From assembly GCA_023014335.1 (NCBI GenBank), contig JAECYW010000030.1, forward strand, positions 124,001 through 188,000: a stretch of DNA of 64,000 bases. The letters are read 5' to 3'. Shown in pieces: positions 26,141-37,117 of this stretch. Origin of the DNA: Galerina marginata (Eukaryota > Basidiomycota > Agaricomycetes > Agaricales > Galerinaceae). Positions within the stretch are counted from its first letter, which is position 1. Each line of letters begins with the position of its first letter. A model generated the notes under the pieces. It had not been told where the DNA came from. It did no database searches and saw only the letters and a list, made by a program, of their open reading frames with translations. A program made the translations under genes and the position numbers.

Positions 26141-26737
26141 ATGCAGTACACGCCTTCCAGCTCATCACCCTCACCTTATTTCGGCCCCCTTTCGTCTACA
26201 AATTCTTACCTGGACGGTCTCGACAAGTCGCAGGCTTTAGCCCGCATCAAAAGACTGATTTACGAACATATTAAGACCATTTCTCCCGCATGTCCCGGAA
26301 AACAACTGGCACACAAGAGACATCATATCGAAAGTCCTCCTCGACTTGCCTCAGGAACTGGATTTTCAGGGCAGTTAAATGCCGGCCGATGGTACCAATT
26401 CGTAAGTCATTTCATCATTCTGGATAGACTTGGGTCGACACACAATTAATCTTCCACCTCACAGTGTGAAACTTGCGACCACTTCCTCATCCACTACACT
26501 ACCGATTCCCTCGATCCTTGCCTCTTAACCGGTACTTCTGAGCTAGGAGTACTCTACGATACGCTGAAGGAAATCCGGGAGTACGATGATAGTGGCTCTC
26601 CCTCTACGGGATCAGCAGATACTCGAGTTCGATATGAACGCAGCAGCAACCAATGCCACCGCATTGCCTTGCCTTCGGCCCCTCTGGGACTCAGGCCATT
26701 CCCCTGTCCCTCCCCGCTTCAGGAGACCTTTGACTAG
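26141..26737 (+). CDS. Transposon cargo: small zinc-knuckle-like protein
   Basis: Two exons (26,141-26,401; 26,465-26,737) join in phase 0 to 177 aa. The splice joins LNAGRWYQF to CETCDHFLIHY, making an N-x-GR-x-Y-x2-C-x2-C motif very similar to the one in the 23,062-24,031 cargo gene (N-x-GR-x-FY-x2-C-x2-C). An upstream Cys (SPACPGKQ) and His residues could complete a metal site. The N-terminus is Ser/Pro-rich and the C-terminus Pro-rich. Both motif copies straddle an intron at nearly the same place, which supports common origin. Function unknown. Intact by my splicing. Confidence 0.6.
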
Positions 26738-27213
26738 ATAGCAATTTTTTCAATTATGCGAAAATAGTAACGACCGCTTTCTTGTGTAACTTAGAAATGA
26801 TTTATATATTTTTCCCGTGTATTTTACTTTCAGTAATTGAAATAACCTCATTGTAACTGGTGGCTAGTCCATCGTTGTAGTGGCTACTGGCCCGGACTGC
26901 TCGGGATTAGATAGCTAGAGAGAGATTAGATTGCCACAGCACAGCCTGTCTGCATGTAGATGTTGCGCGGTCACGCGACGGACGATTCACGAACACTTTC
27001 TTTGCCTCTTGCCACTATGTGCGACGCAACAGTGCACTGCTCGATGCGCTTTCCCTGCTTTTCCAGCCTCGGAGTTCTAGAGTCCGGTGTAACAATGGCC
27101 AATCCTATTTTTGGGCATGGGCCAACCAAAGCGTAACGACTTGCGGCCAAGTGGCCCTCTTTCGGGGCCATAGGCTGCATGACAATGCACGCTATGTGCC
27201 ACCTCTATCTGCC

Positions 27214-27220
27214 TATAAAT
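27214..27220 (+). promoter_or_regulatory. Probable TATA box of the 27,310 cargo gene
   Basis: TATAAAT, 96 bp upstream of the ATG at 27,310. Confidence 0.45.
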
Positions 27221-27309
27221 CAGTGGACCTTCTTCGTTTTTTCGTTTCCTGCCTACATCCAAACTCCTTCCGTCCCGTAGCTTCCCATCGCCTCTTCCAC
27301 ATTTTTGTC

Positions 27310-29467
27310 ATGCCAACTTCGAAGGAGTCTACTGAGTTCCCGGATGTTCAGAGGGCCCGACTCGAGGAGTTCTATCCAGCCTACGAAGCTTTTATCCTTG
27401 AGAAGAACCCAGAACACAAGAAAAACTCGCTACCCCTTATGAAGTGGCGAAAAGAAAAGGCAAAGTCGCTTATGGCTGAGGAGATCTTCCAGGATCTCCT
27501 CAAAAGCAGTTCAAACGAATATAAGGACTGGGAAGACGTAGGCAAATTTTTTGTGTCTCGACGTACTTGCTAACAAGATCCCCCTTAGGCGATTCGACGT
27601 TTCTATACTAATTATTACAACAACATCTTTCTTCCCGCTCTCCGACGGGCAGCCGCCGCTGCAGAGCTTGCCGCATCCGAGTCCTCCCATTCCTCCACTC
27701 CATTATCTCCGGCTCTCAGCTCCGACTCTCGTCAGCCGACCAGTAAAGCACTTGAAGATCTTTACAGCCGCGCCCTCGTTGTGTTTCTAGGCGAACTCTC
27801 TCCACGTGAGATGTTCGCAAGCGAAAACGAAGATGCAATTTGCAAGCAAATGGAGGCTATTCAGTCTGAAAATCCAGAGTCGGACTTGGTTGGAGGAGGG
27901 CTGCGTAACAAAGCTCTGAAGGTTCTCTGGGCGAAAGCGGATCAGAACTTATGGAAATCGAAGATGGAGAAGCTTGCTGGGGATGTTGATATGTACGTTA
28001 CTAATTCTTATGTTTGCTAGATTTGTCACTTACAGCGCGTATTCTTGCGCGTATTAGAAACCGAGCCGAATTTCCGGCTCTTATATACCAGGCGCTTCAA
28101 AAGCTCTGTACTCGCAAACGACTTGGCTCAACTCTGATGTCATTATCGTGGGCCTTTCGTGACGAGAGTGACGGAATCAAAGGTGGAACGTAGGTGGCAC
28201 TAACCCTGTTCTTGTCCATATTACTGATTCGGTCTACTTTCAGGATCATCACGGGGTACGACGCTTATAAACAAGCGCCTGTTACCGACGACTGCAAGCC
28301 GATCGATCACAAGACTCAGTTAGAGGCCTGGTTCAATCACGCCGATGCTATTTTATCTCGTAAGCAGAACTTCCACTTTCTCTGAATTATTTTGTTCAAT
28401 CACCCTATTCCAGGAAAGCCACGTACTGCTGTCTATAGGATTCCGTTTAACGGAGACGGTGTCCCAATCCTTCCTTCAGTTGACCTCCAGGAGGCGAGTG
28501 CTTCGCAAGTCGCCACGTTATTGGACGAATACTTCCTTGCGTTATGGGGTAAGCATCGATCCTATTATCTCCATGCCATCGATATTTAAGACGTATCATA
28601 GGATTCTCTTGGGCTGGGAATGAAAGTGCACCCGCAATCCCGTGGGGGAATATCACCCAGAACCCTCACCGCTACTTCGACACCTCAACCTACAAGTTCC
28701 CATGCGAGCTCAAGTCGCCTCAGGTCTTGAAATCCAATCCTTTTGAGATATTTAGCGTGCACCAATTCCTTTCCTCACGTTCAACTTCTCTACCCTTTCG
28801 TTTCCGCCCTTATTTCGAAATATTGGAGGTCGATCATGAAGATGACTCGGACTTGGAGGATGAAAGCCCTCAGACCCTTCCAGCAATAAGCAAGGGCAAA
28901 GCAGTGATCAGCTCGTTGTCACCTTCGGTCTCGCATCACAAAATCAACTCTGCTTCTGCGCCGACGGCGCCATCTTCTCCAGCTCTCGGCGTGTCTCGCA
29001 TTCCATCTCCTATCTCAACTTCCATTCCCCAGATTTCACTGCCGGGGGGACCCTCAAACAACGCCATCCCTTTTGATCCTCCTACGTCAAAAGAAAACGA
29101 ACCCGCTACAGAGTCATCGCCCGTTCTTCCTACTTCCTCAGGTCACCCCGCCAAATCTCCGACTTTGAATGATGCCGTTGTCACCAACGATGCAAGTTCT
29201 GGAGAGCCGGTGGCACCTACTGCTACGAAAGCAAAGAAAGGAGGTTCTAAGGCGAAAACAGCTAAGGCGAAAACGGCTAAGGCGACTCGGAAAGTTCCTG
29301 CAACAAGTGGCGGAAGCGAGGCTTGCGCGTCTCGCGCACCCACTCGAACCAGCAAACGTGCCACCGACCTGAAGCGCAAGCAGCCTGACACGATTTCGAC
29401 TGCAGACCCAGACACTCAGCCGGTAAAGAAGACGCGTGTCAAGGATCGCTGGGAATGGGCGGCCTAA
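27310..29467 (+). CDS. Transposon cargo: large conserved basidiomycete protein with Lys/Ala-rich tail
   Basis: The exons join in frame from the ATG at 27,310 to TAA at 29,465-29,467. Introns fall near 27,538-27,588, 27,993-28,056, 28,190-28,243, 28,361-28,412 and 28,548-28,601. The N-terminal 75 residues are a charged helical block (RARLEEFYPAYEAFILEKN...MKWRKEKAKSLM). The centre contains FLGELSPREMFASE, ALIYQALQKLCTRKRLGSTL and a WGNITQNPHRYFD segment. The last 120 residues are low in complexity and end in a Lys/Ala repeat (AKKGGSKAKTAKAKTAKATRK) followed by KKTRVKDRW, a histone-H1-like or DNA-binding-like tail. It resembles a large family of uncharacterised Agaricomycete proteins, but I can give no function. 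It is the gene nearest the right inverted repeat. Intact. Confidence 0.65.
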
Positions 29468-29468
29468 G

Positions 29469-29720
29469 TTAGTTGGATAGCTGGATTTAGGACGGACGGA
29501 TTGGTTAGGTTCTTGATGGATTGGATTGGTTAGGTTCTCGATGGTTTGGATGGTTTTGGATGGTTTGGATGGATTTAGGACGGATGGATTGGTTAGGTTC
29601 TCGATGGATTGGATGGTTTTGGATGGTTTGGATGGTTTCTCATATTACGTATCTTACATCTTCCTCGCACCTTTAATTAAAATAATTTACAATGGATTAG
29701 ATGGATTATATGGATTCTAA
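29469..29720 (+). repeat. Minisatellite of GGATGG / GGTTAGGTTCTCGATGG words
   Basis: Repeats of GGATGGTTTT, GGATTGG and GGTTAGGTTCTCGATGG fill 29,490-29,637, with fainter copies to 29,720. The A/C-rich stretch at 17,330-17,420 on the other side of the element reads similarly on the opposite strand, so the two may be matched subterminal regions. Confidence 0.75.
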
Positions 29721-29851
29721 TTTGTATTCTGCAACTTTATAAACTTACTTACTCCCTCAGTATGACCGTACTAAAGGTAGTAAGCAATCTAATCAATCTA
29801 ATCCGGGCACCTGGATGCCCCAATGATTAATCGAAAGCCATATGGATTTTT

Positions 29852-31551
29852 ATTACTGAGGGATAAAGAGTCCAACACGTAGCTAAAGAAATGCTGATAA
29901 TATTGCATTCAATTAAACTAATTTACTTATTACTACTCTAGTTTACGGTTACTCATGTGCTGCATTCCAAGTTAGACCAATTCCAGTATGCTGTCTGGTT
30001 ACATCGATGGCTACATATGCTACCCAAAACTCAAATTGCACACTGACAATCAACACGATACTCGTGTTAATTGCCAGTGGGTACACCGACACCATGGGAA
30101 GCCACCCAAACTGTCCACGAGCAGCTGGGGCCTTCACCAAAAGGCTCCAGCACACGTCGACGCCGGCAAACATTGCAGGATGCATCTGTTAGCAGTTAGC
30201 ATTCCTCACATGAGGACTCCAGCACACCACGAGCCTCAATTGAGCTCGTGTTGCTTCCAAGCAGGTGTTCCGACGCTAACGAACGTTGCGGGAGGCGTTA
30301 ACAAGTCCGCCGGCAGCTGGAGCCCCTCATATGAGAGCTCCAGCACAACATGAGCCTCATATGAGCTCGTGTTGCCTGCCAGCAGGTACATTAACGCCGA
30401 CGAAGCCGTGGAGGGTGTCAAAATGCATCCGCCAGCTGCTGGAACCCCTCACATGAGGGCTCCAGCACAACACAAGCCTCACATGAGCTTGGGTTGTCTG
30501 CAAGCGGGTACAGCAACATCCGCGAAGGCCACGGCAGGCGTCGAAACGCGTGCGCCGGCAGCTGGAGCCCTTCATATGGGGGCTCCAACACAACACGAGC
30601 CTCATATGAGCTCGTATTGCTTGCCAACGTGTCCGCCGACGCCAATAAAAGCCCTGAGAGGTGTTGAAACGCGTCCGTTGGCGGCTGGAACCCTTCATAT
30701 GGGGGTTCCAGCACAACACGAGCCTCATATGAGCTCATGCTGGTTGCCAACGGGTGGGTCAACGCCTCACCAAATGGTGGACATTGGGCGCGAGTCTCCA
30801 CGCGATGGACATCGCAGGTGGGTGCATTTGCTGTGACGTGACAGAAAACGCGGGATGGCGACGAGATGAACAGCGCTGGGATGTGTTGAAACATGGGTGA
30901 GTTGCACAGAGGGGATCGTTTTTGCGACGTACCTTGGTGCATTCTCAATCACCAAACCTCCTTCACCATCCTCAAATCTCCGGCCCACGTCCCTCATTGG
31001 AGGGGAGGGGCTCTCGGAGCGACGCTCAGCGTTGTTTTGGCCATGTATAGACGTGGCTGGTGGGACGGGAGCGGAAAATTAAATGGAATGGTGGTGAGAG
31101 GTTGAGATTGACCTGCCAAAACGGAAATCAACACAGGTCATGCGGTCACGCGTTGACGCGTTGGCGAGTTTGCCGAAAATTACCATCAACGGATCATTTA
31201 CGTAAGCACGGCAGGCCGGCAGAGCTTGAAGAAGGATATTCTCGGGGCAAAGAGAATGAAATTCGCGCACCGAATATGTTTTCGCGCGCACTAAATATAT
31301 TTCCGCGCATTGTGAATATTTTTCCGGGGGGCCATTAATTTCTCCCGGAACAAGGTAATATTTTCTCGGGACAGCCAATAAGATATTCGCGCAGTGAGTA
31401 TGTTTCCGCGCACTCGCTTTAAATGTTTAGGGATTGCTAATTATTTTCGCGCAGCCATTGAAAGTTTTACGCGCACCTCAAGTATATCTACGGGGACTCG
31501 TATTTTACAAATAAAGTGTGGGCGGATTTATTCCCCACTATGCCAGCCATA
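29852..31551 (-). repeat. Right terminal inverted repeat (1,700 bp)
   Basis: Reverse complement of 14,535-16,234 with equal length. Its inner boundary (ACTGAGGGATAAAGAG) is where the left arm meets the palindrome, so the palindrome is unique to the left side. Confidence 0.9.
30126..30740 (-). repeat. Tandem array of 121-123 bp hairpin units in right inverted repeat
   Basis: Mirror image of the left array, with the same unit number and spacing. Confidence 0.85.
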
Positions 31552-32073
31552 CTCAACAGGATGGATTGTATATAATCTTCCACCCACGTTCCCCTACTTA
31601 CAGGGTTTAATGATATTTTTCTAGGTATATCGTACTCCGCTCACAAACCCGGAACGATTTGTACAACGGCACCGGCCTTCGGGACACCAATTGGCGCAGC
31701 CAAATTTTCGATTGTATGTAATAATGTTTGCTCATTGTTATTCTAGATTTCACTGATGTGATTTCAATGTGCAGGCGACGACTTTGCATTTGTTGCTAAA
31801 TCTGAAGTTGCAAAGTGGGGCAACCGCTTCCTGCGCACTGATGTACGCAATTGCTTTCTTCTCCGATTTATATCCTCCACCAACCGTTGACGAATATGGG
31901 CTTCGCAGAATTTAGCTATCCTCTGGGGAGTAATGTTTGGGACTAATTCGACCGGCGGACATGCCTACAATTGGTTTTTGAACGACGACTTCAACGGCAT
32001 AACGTTCTTCGAACCCCAAAATGGAAAAGAAATGGTTGACCCTGGGTACAAGGGATACTTTGGCGTCTACTAG
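31552..32073 (+). pseudogene. MOA-like chimerolectin, C-terminal papain-like protease half, separated by transposon
   Basis: Coding blocks are 31,552-31,567 (end of the interrupted exon), 31,625-31,713, 31,775-31,842 and 31,909-32,073. They splice in frame and end at TAG. Family signatures of the MOA protease domain are visible: the Asp-Cys-Asp-Asp-Phe segment across the 31,713/31,775 junction with the candidate nucleophile Cys, the GGHAYNW His, and FFEPQNG with the candidate Glu. The half has no start codon or promoter of its own. It directly continues the trefoil half whose sequence stops at 14,534, and the reading phase fits a single ancestral exon across the insertion point. Unless the element excises or the 17 kb is spliced out, the protease is not expressed as a fusion. 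Confidence 0.85.
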
Positions 32074-32319
32074 CCACAGAATAGTGCACGCGTCACAGCA
32101 CACTTCAAATTTTTTGTTTTATATACCGCGAAGAGATAGCAGTCATCGACAATTAAGAGGGTTACTAGGGTAGTTTACTGGGATTCAAACTCGGTCGTGT
32201 ATCAAGGTGGCGGGATGTCCCCTCCGACTCCTATCTGTGCGACGCTAGAAGAAATATTCAGTGGTCACGCTCACTAGTTCCTACCCCCAAGTTTTTATAG
32301 CGCTCACTCAGTGCTTTCA

Positions 32320-33860
32320 TTAGGGAGCTGTCTCGGCGATCGCGCCACATTCTAAGTCTACGCCGAGGACCTCTTGAAAGTATGAGCTTGAGATTTGGGA
32401 ATCATTTCGAACGGTTGCTGCATCGCGTATATTGAGAACCAGTCGACTTCCCAGGGTACTTGACAAGGCGATCGAAAAACCGACTGGAGCTGATAAAAGA
32501 ATGTTCTGAAGAAAGAATAAGGCTTTAGCCTTGTATTTGGACAATGCAGTTGGCACTTACCGGCTCTTTGATCCACACAATTAAGCAGATGAGGTATACA
32601 ACCCCTACGCTATGGGACCGTGAGCGGATATATTGAAGAAGGGTGAAGAAAAAAATACCCGAGGAAATACAATACTGAATCTCGGATGAGGATATTGATC
32701 AGGCGGTATCCGCGATCCATGATAGAGCCGTCTTCGAGTACCGACTTAATACCTCGAATAACTGCAAGTGCGCATAACAGACTTTCGCATGAAAGCAAGG
32801 GAATCCAAAAAAAGAAAAAATGCGGCGTGACGGTACTAGCAACGCAGAAGGGACCCGATGGGGTTGGAATCACATTATGGCCTGTGAGAGTTAAGTTAAG
32901 CGGCGTAAAGATCGCAATAAAAATAATCCCCTACTGCCATGGCGGACAAACTGGTCCCCATAACCCATCCAGAGGTAGCTGAGCATGCAACGTAAACTAG
33001 AACCATCAACCCAACGGCTTTCTTGTTCAGAGAATAAAGGCCATAAAGTCGTAATTGGAGTATTGCTGCGACGTTCGTTAGAAGTTCAGAATTGTGAATT
33101 AAATTACACATGAACCAACCTTCTGCGAGCATACATCCACATAACCCCACCCACCCTTCATATTGAAGAAAACGGGAACCTGAATTAAGCGTGTCACAGT
33201 AAATATGATCGTAAAACAAGCAAGGCTTACATCTGAGGAATATTCAGTATTATCATCAGAGCATATCGAAAATTATTATCTGAGACGTACATCTGTCGGA
33301 TTTGGCAGGTAAATGAGCATGTTCATAACGTTAAATTTGCACATTCCTCATCGGTCAGATGGCTGGTGAAAAAGACTGCGGAGATCTCAGTATATGAAAG
33401 GCTTGGTACAATTCCACATTCGTACAGTAGTTACTAGTTCTAGTTGTGGTCGAATCGTTGAGATGCCGCCGAAAAAAAAATTAGAAAATATGCTCACATA
33501 GCGACAGTCAGCGCGAGATAGCGATTCTGGTGGATACTGACCGTGAGTGAAAAGAGAGAGTAAAAATAAGCTGAATGACGCACAATCAAAAAGATAATCT
33601 TCGCAAGCGACCATTTCCTAGCCTAGTCCAAACATGGAGCAAAACCGGATAGAGTGCGGTTTTCTATAAACCTACCCAAATGAGTGACACCTGTGGATTT
33701 TTGTGAGTCGGTTTGTTCGCATGGCCGGTGCACAACTCACCTCGCAATCAAAGGTTATCACTTGAATAAAGGGGTAGTGACTGTCGATATGTTCTGGAGC
33801 CAAGTGCACTCACGATGATCATAAATAATAAGTACAGTAGAAGCCACTATTTGTGTATCG
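32320..33860 (-). CDS. DUF6533-type seven-helix membrane protein
   Basis: The minus-strand exons splice into a continuous multi-pass protein. They start near 33,860 with a STVLIIYDH helix, then a short exon ITFDCE, then a segment reading SLIWARKWSLAKIIFLINRYL across three junctions. This is the family hallmark: YDH...E..+IW..+W...K.+FL+NRY. Later parts are CGCMLAE joined to AILQLRLYGLYSLNKK, then CESLLCALAVIRGIK with LIRDSVLYFL, and finally APVGFSIALSSTLGSRLVLNIRD before the stop at 32,320. These match the order of helices in the large Agaricomycete DUF6533 family, which are receptor-like proteins of unknown ligand. The first exon and ATG are not settled; an in-frame TAA lies just upstream of the YDH exon, so a further upstream exon is needed. 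Confidence 0.75.
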
Positions 33861-36800
33861 TTTGTTATTTTGTTCTTGGTACGGCTTAATTATGAGCGTA
33901 CGTCTTATGCACAGCACGAGTCGGACTCTTTGGTAATCCCGTATCAAAGAGGGCGAGAACAGACGAGAAACAGAAGCGGGCATGAAAAGTGAGATAGGAG
34001 TCCGAATGGATAATCCAGCTTTATAGACTTTTACCTGGCTGCGTGGTCGTAATATCGGCCACTTCGGTCGTCAAGAAATCTGTAGATTCCGTCAAGCGTC
34101 CAAAGGGCCATCCAAAATTATTTTAAGCCATATCAAATTGATATTCTTCGTGAAACCGCCAGAGTTCCAACAAAGGGAATCATTGCCATCGGTCAATTGC
34201 GCCCAACCCAACTCGGAGATCACCAGGACTGGATCAGTATTTACAGTAGGCTTTGGTTCAGTGCCGGTTGTCTGGAAGTATGCTGGCCAGCGCACAAAGT
34301 ACCGAGAAAGCGTGCTGTACCTAAGGGTTAAAATTATTGTATTAAGCGGCCCTCCACACGCAACTGACAGCCTGAAGGAAACACTTCAATTTTGTGGAGA
34401 AGCTATAGTGGTAGGGGAAATGATATACCTATTCCTGATGAAACTTGATGAGAATACGCAATATATTGAAGGCAGAAATATTTAGGTCACCAAGATCAGG
34501 CAGTTTGGTGAGAAGCTCCACTTGAATATCTTGGTTGCAGAATCTACGAAAGTTGCACAGCTCAACATGAGCGCGATCAGAGCAGTCAAGTCGTTAACGA
34601 AGCAACCAACCAGGGCCTAAGCTACGTTATTTGATCCGTTCCGCCTTCTATTTTGTTGGATGGATAGAGTTGTTTTGGGTCGTGTGACATACAAACCACT
34701 CATGTTGCTCAGAATACATGGTGCTTTCGGGTTAATGCGTTAGACTGTTCAGCGCTTCAGCTTTTGAATGAAGCAGATACCACGCTTCGCGCAGATTTCA
34801 GCACACTTCGAATGTATTCTTAATAACAAACGAAAAGAAGAGTACCGACCAGTTGTGAAGCGCATCAATAGGATTGATTTTTGGTGATTGACAAATTATG
34901 AGTTGGACCAGATCAATGTCGAGGCCGCCCGTTGATTGTGATAATACTGACCTTTACATCAGTAAAATAGAGGACCGTTCAGATCCGGGGAGCGACGGAG
35001 CTGCGTGTAAAAGCAATTTAGTCGGGGCGACGGGATTGAGGATGAAGATACAGCGCAGATCCTCGGCCCAGGGGCTTGAGGTTTGAAGGTCGAGGATTTT
35101 CAAGTCAAGGCAGCGTCGCAGGTGCCGCGAAATGTATATAGATGGCCGGGGCTGACAGTGTGGATAAGGCGAGACCGACTCTCTCTAACGCCCACACCTA
35201 AGTAATGCCATTGACACCAATAAAACTCGAAGATCTGAGAGGGCTCGCGTTTTCCCGGCAGCTTCTTCCGGGGAGTTTAAAATGTTCACATTTCAGGCAT
35301 CGCGGAATTTGATGCGGAGGGGGGAGCTGAGGCGAGAAACGCGTTCACATTTGTTACCTTTCCCGTACATCGATAGTGTTGATAATAATGGTACTATCTT
35401 GTCTTCAGAGACATGGTGCTGCCTGTACTAATAAACTGCGGTTGCTTACGGTGAATTAGGATCGACGGTTGCTCGCCAATATCGCTCTATCTTGAAGTTA
35501 AAATGCTGAAGAAGTCCAAGTGTTCGAAATGTCAGCGAAAGGAGAACTCAAGAAAAAAAGAGCGGCGATACACACGAACCATCCTGAACAGTCGACTCCA
35601 GACCAGCTAGAATAATGCTCAAAGATAACAATAAGCGGGTTCTCCGCATTGTTGGCGTTGAGGTACGGACATCTGCTGTGACCGAACATGTCAGCCCGCG
35701 AGTTTTCCGAAATTGGATGAAAAAAAAGCGCCTTCACCAATACCAAGTACCTCTTCTACATCGTTACCCAGACATCGCTGTAGGACAGTTCGCATACGTA
35801 GGTTGGTTTGATTACCACGGTCCGAGGGTATCGTCGACGTCGTCTGTGACGGATTAAGGGGAAAAGACGGTGATCCGAGCATTGGCTGCTGGCGCTAAGA
35901 CTGAGGCTGAAAATACCGAGGATGATGGGCAGGAGACAAAAATTGGGCGGAAGGACAGAGGTCAGTGGTGAAAGCTTCATTCCCCTACGTCGGAGACTCG
36001 GAATGAACAGAAGATAGCAGAGAGATGAGACAAGAAAGAAAGAAGACGGAAAGAATAAAACCTGAGTATTCTCAGCACTAAGAATGTGCGTATTTCACGT
36101 CAAGGCTGAAAGATTCTCAGCACGTAATGGGCAATTTATGAGAAAAAAGGCCAGTGCGAACCGAAATCCTTCTTTAAGATTATCAACGGCCTTCCTTGAA
36201 GACAATAGAATCAGTTCTAGTTTACCATTTCCCAACCAAACCCAGTGTTTCGAGTGGTAAACACAATCGATATGATCCCCACGTCATCAAGCATTTATGC
36301 CGCAGAAAGTTGATCCGGTACACGTGTCATGAGCAACCTGCGGACGTTGAACTGCAGTCAGTTCAACATGGCAAACGAGTTCATTGTGGCGTGTTGTAAT
36401 TTCCACCCCAGCTGTAGACGTTTGAAGACCAGCTGAGGTCGAGGGTAGAGGGAGGCGACTCGGAAGCTCTCGAAATCGAGAGGAAGGACAGTTTGCATCA
36501 TCACGTGATTCTGTCCTGTCACGAACGCGTTATGGACGCGTCTCATTCATCACGCAATCAACACGCAATCACCACGTCCGTCGGATTCTGAAGTACTTAA
36601 GTTACTTGCAACTTGCTTACAACGGCATCATCAGGATTAACGTCAACCTCTCAAGCGATTGAAGGGCAAACGAAGATGTCCTAAAAAAAGCTGTTGACCA
36701 CCCGAATCCGATACCTAATGGTCCTAATTATAACCCAGCCGATGAATCTTGGCAAACAAAATTTGCAGGCCCCTGCTGTACGGCACTTCAGAATTGTTAC

Positions 36801-37052
36801 ACAAAAAGCAGCTTTTAATTCTACACCTGGGTCGAAATCTTGAGCAGTGGCGATCTGACGAGGTGCTGACATTTCCCCCCCGTAAAATCACCGTGTTGGA
36901 TCGCCGGCACATAGTGCCGTTGCGGCATTCTCGAAGGGGACACCTTAGGACACCCTTTGGCGATTCAGCGCGAGTAAAAAGTTTCATATGACAGGGTTTC
37001 GTCTAATTTTGCGTTATACTCCTGGTACGGAATTGCCCAGGAATTGAGTTCA
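33861..37052. other. About 3.2 kb without a recognisable gene
   Basis: Open frames up to 115 codons (34,138-34,485 on +) show no domain. A copy of the dispersed motif TGTCACGAACGCGTTA begins at 36,527, preceded by CACGTGAT. Confidence 0.4.
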
Positions 37053-37061
37053 TATATATAA
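37053..37061 (+). promoter_or_regulatory. Probable TATA box of the 37,118 gene
   Basis: A TATATATAAG run about 60 bp before the ATG at 37,118. Confidence 0.5.
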
Positions 37062-37117
37062 GACGCGGTGAAGAAAGGTGGGGCCTTCGTTTCTTCCCAA
37101 TCAAGCCTCGAGTGACA

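Larger units (their letters stand above)
14535..31551. mobile_element. Giant KDZ-superfamily DNA transposon with 1.7-kb terminal inverted repeats and cargo genes
   Basis: The ends are exact inverse copies: TATGGCTGGCATAGTGGGG at 14,535 and its complement ending at 31,551. The arms (14,535-16,234 and 29,852-31,551) are both 1,700 bp, so there is no net indel between them. Inside are a full KDZ transposase gene and four further genes. Flanking bases share TCAAC on both sides (14,530-14,534; 31,553-31,557), an imperfect target-duplication candidate. Zisupton-like KDZ elements are described as making 8-bp duplications, and here the 8-mers match only partly. Insertion is within a chimerolectin exon. 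An alternative reading is two nested or adjacent relatives, because the left side contains an extra inverted copy of the terminal 380 bp (palindrome 16,228-17,169). Confidence 0.85.

Noticed and set aside
32610..32873. Separate small gene with hydrophobic segment on the minus strand
   Set aside because: It is an exon of the DUF6533-type gene; it splices in frame with exons on both sides.
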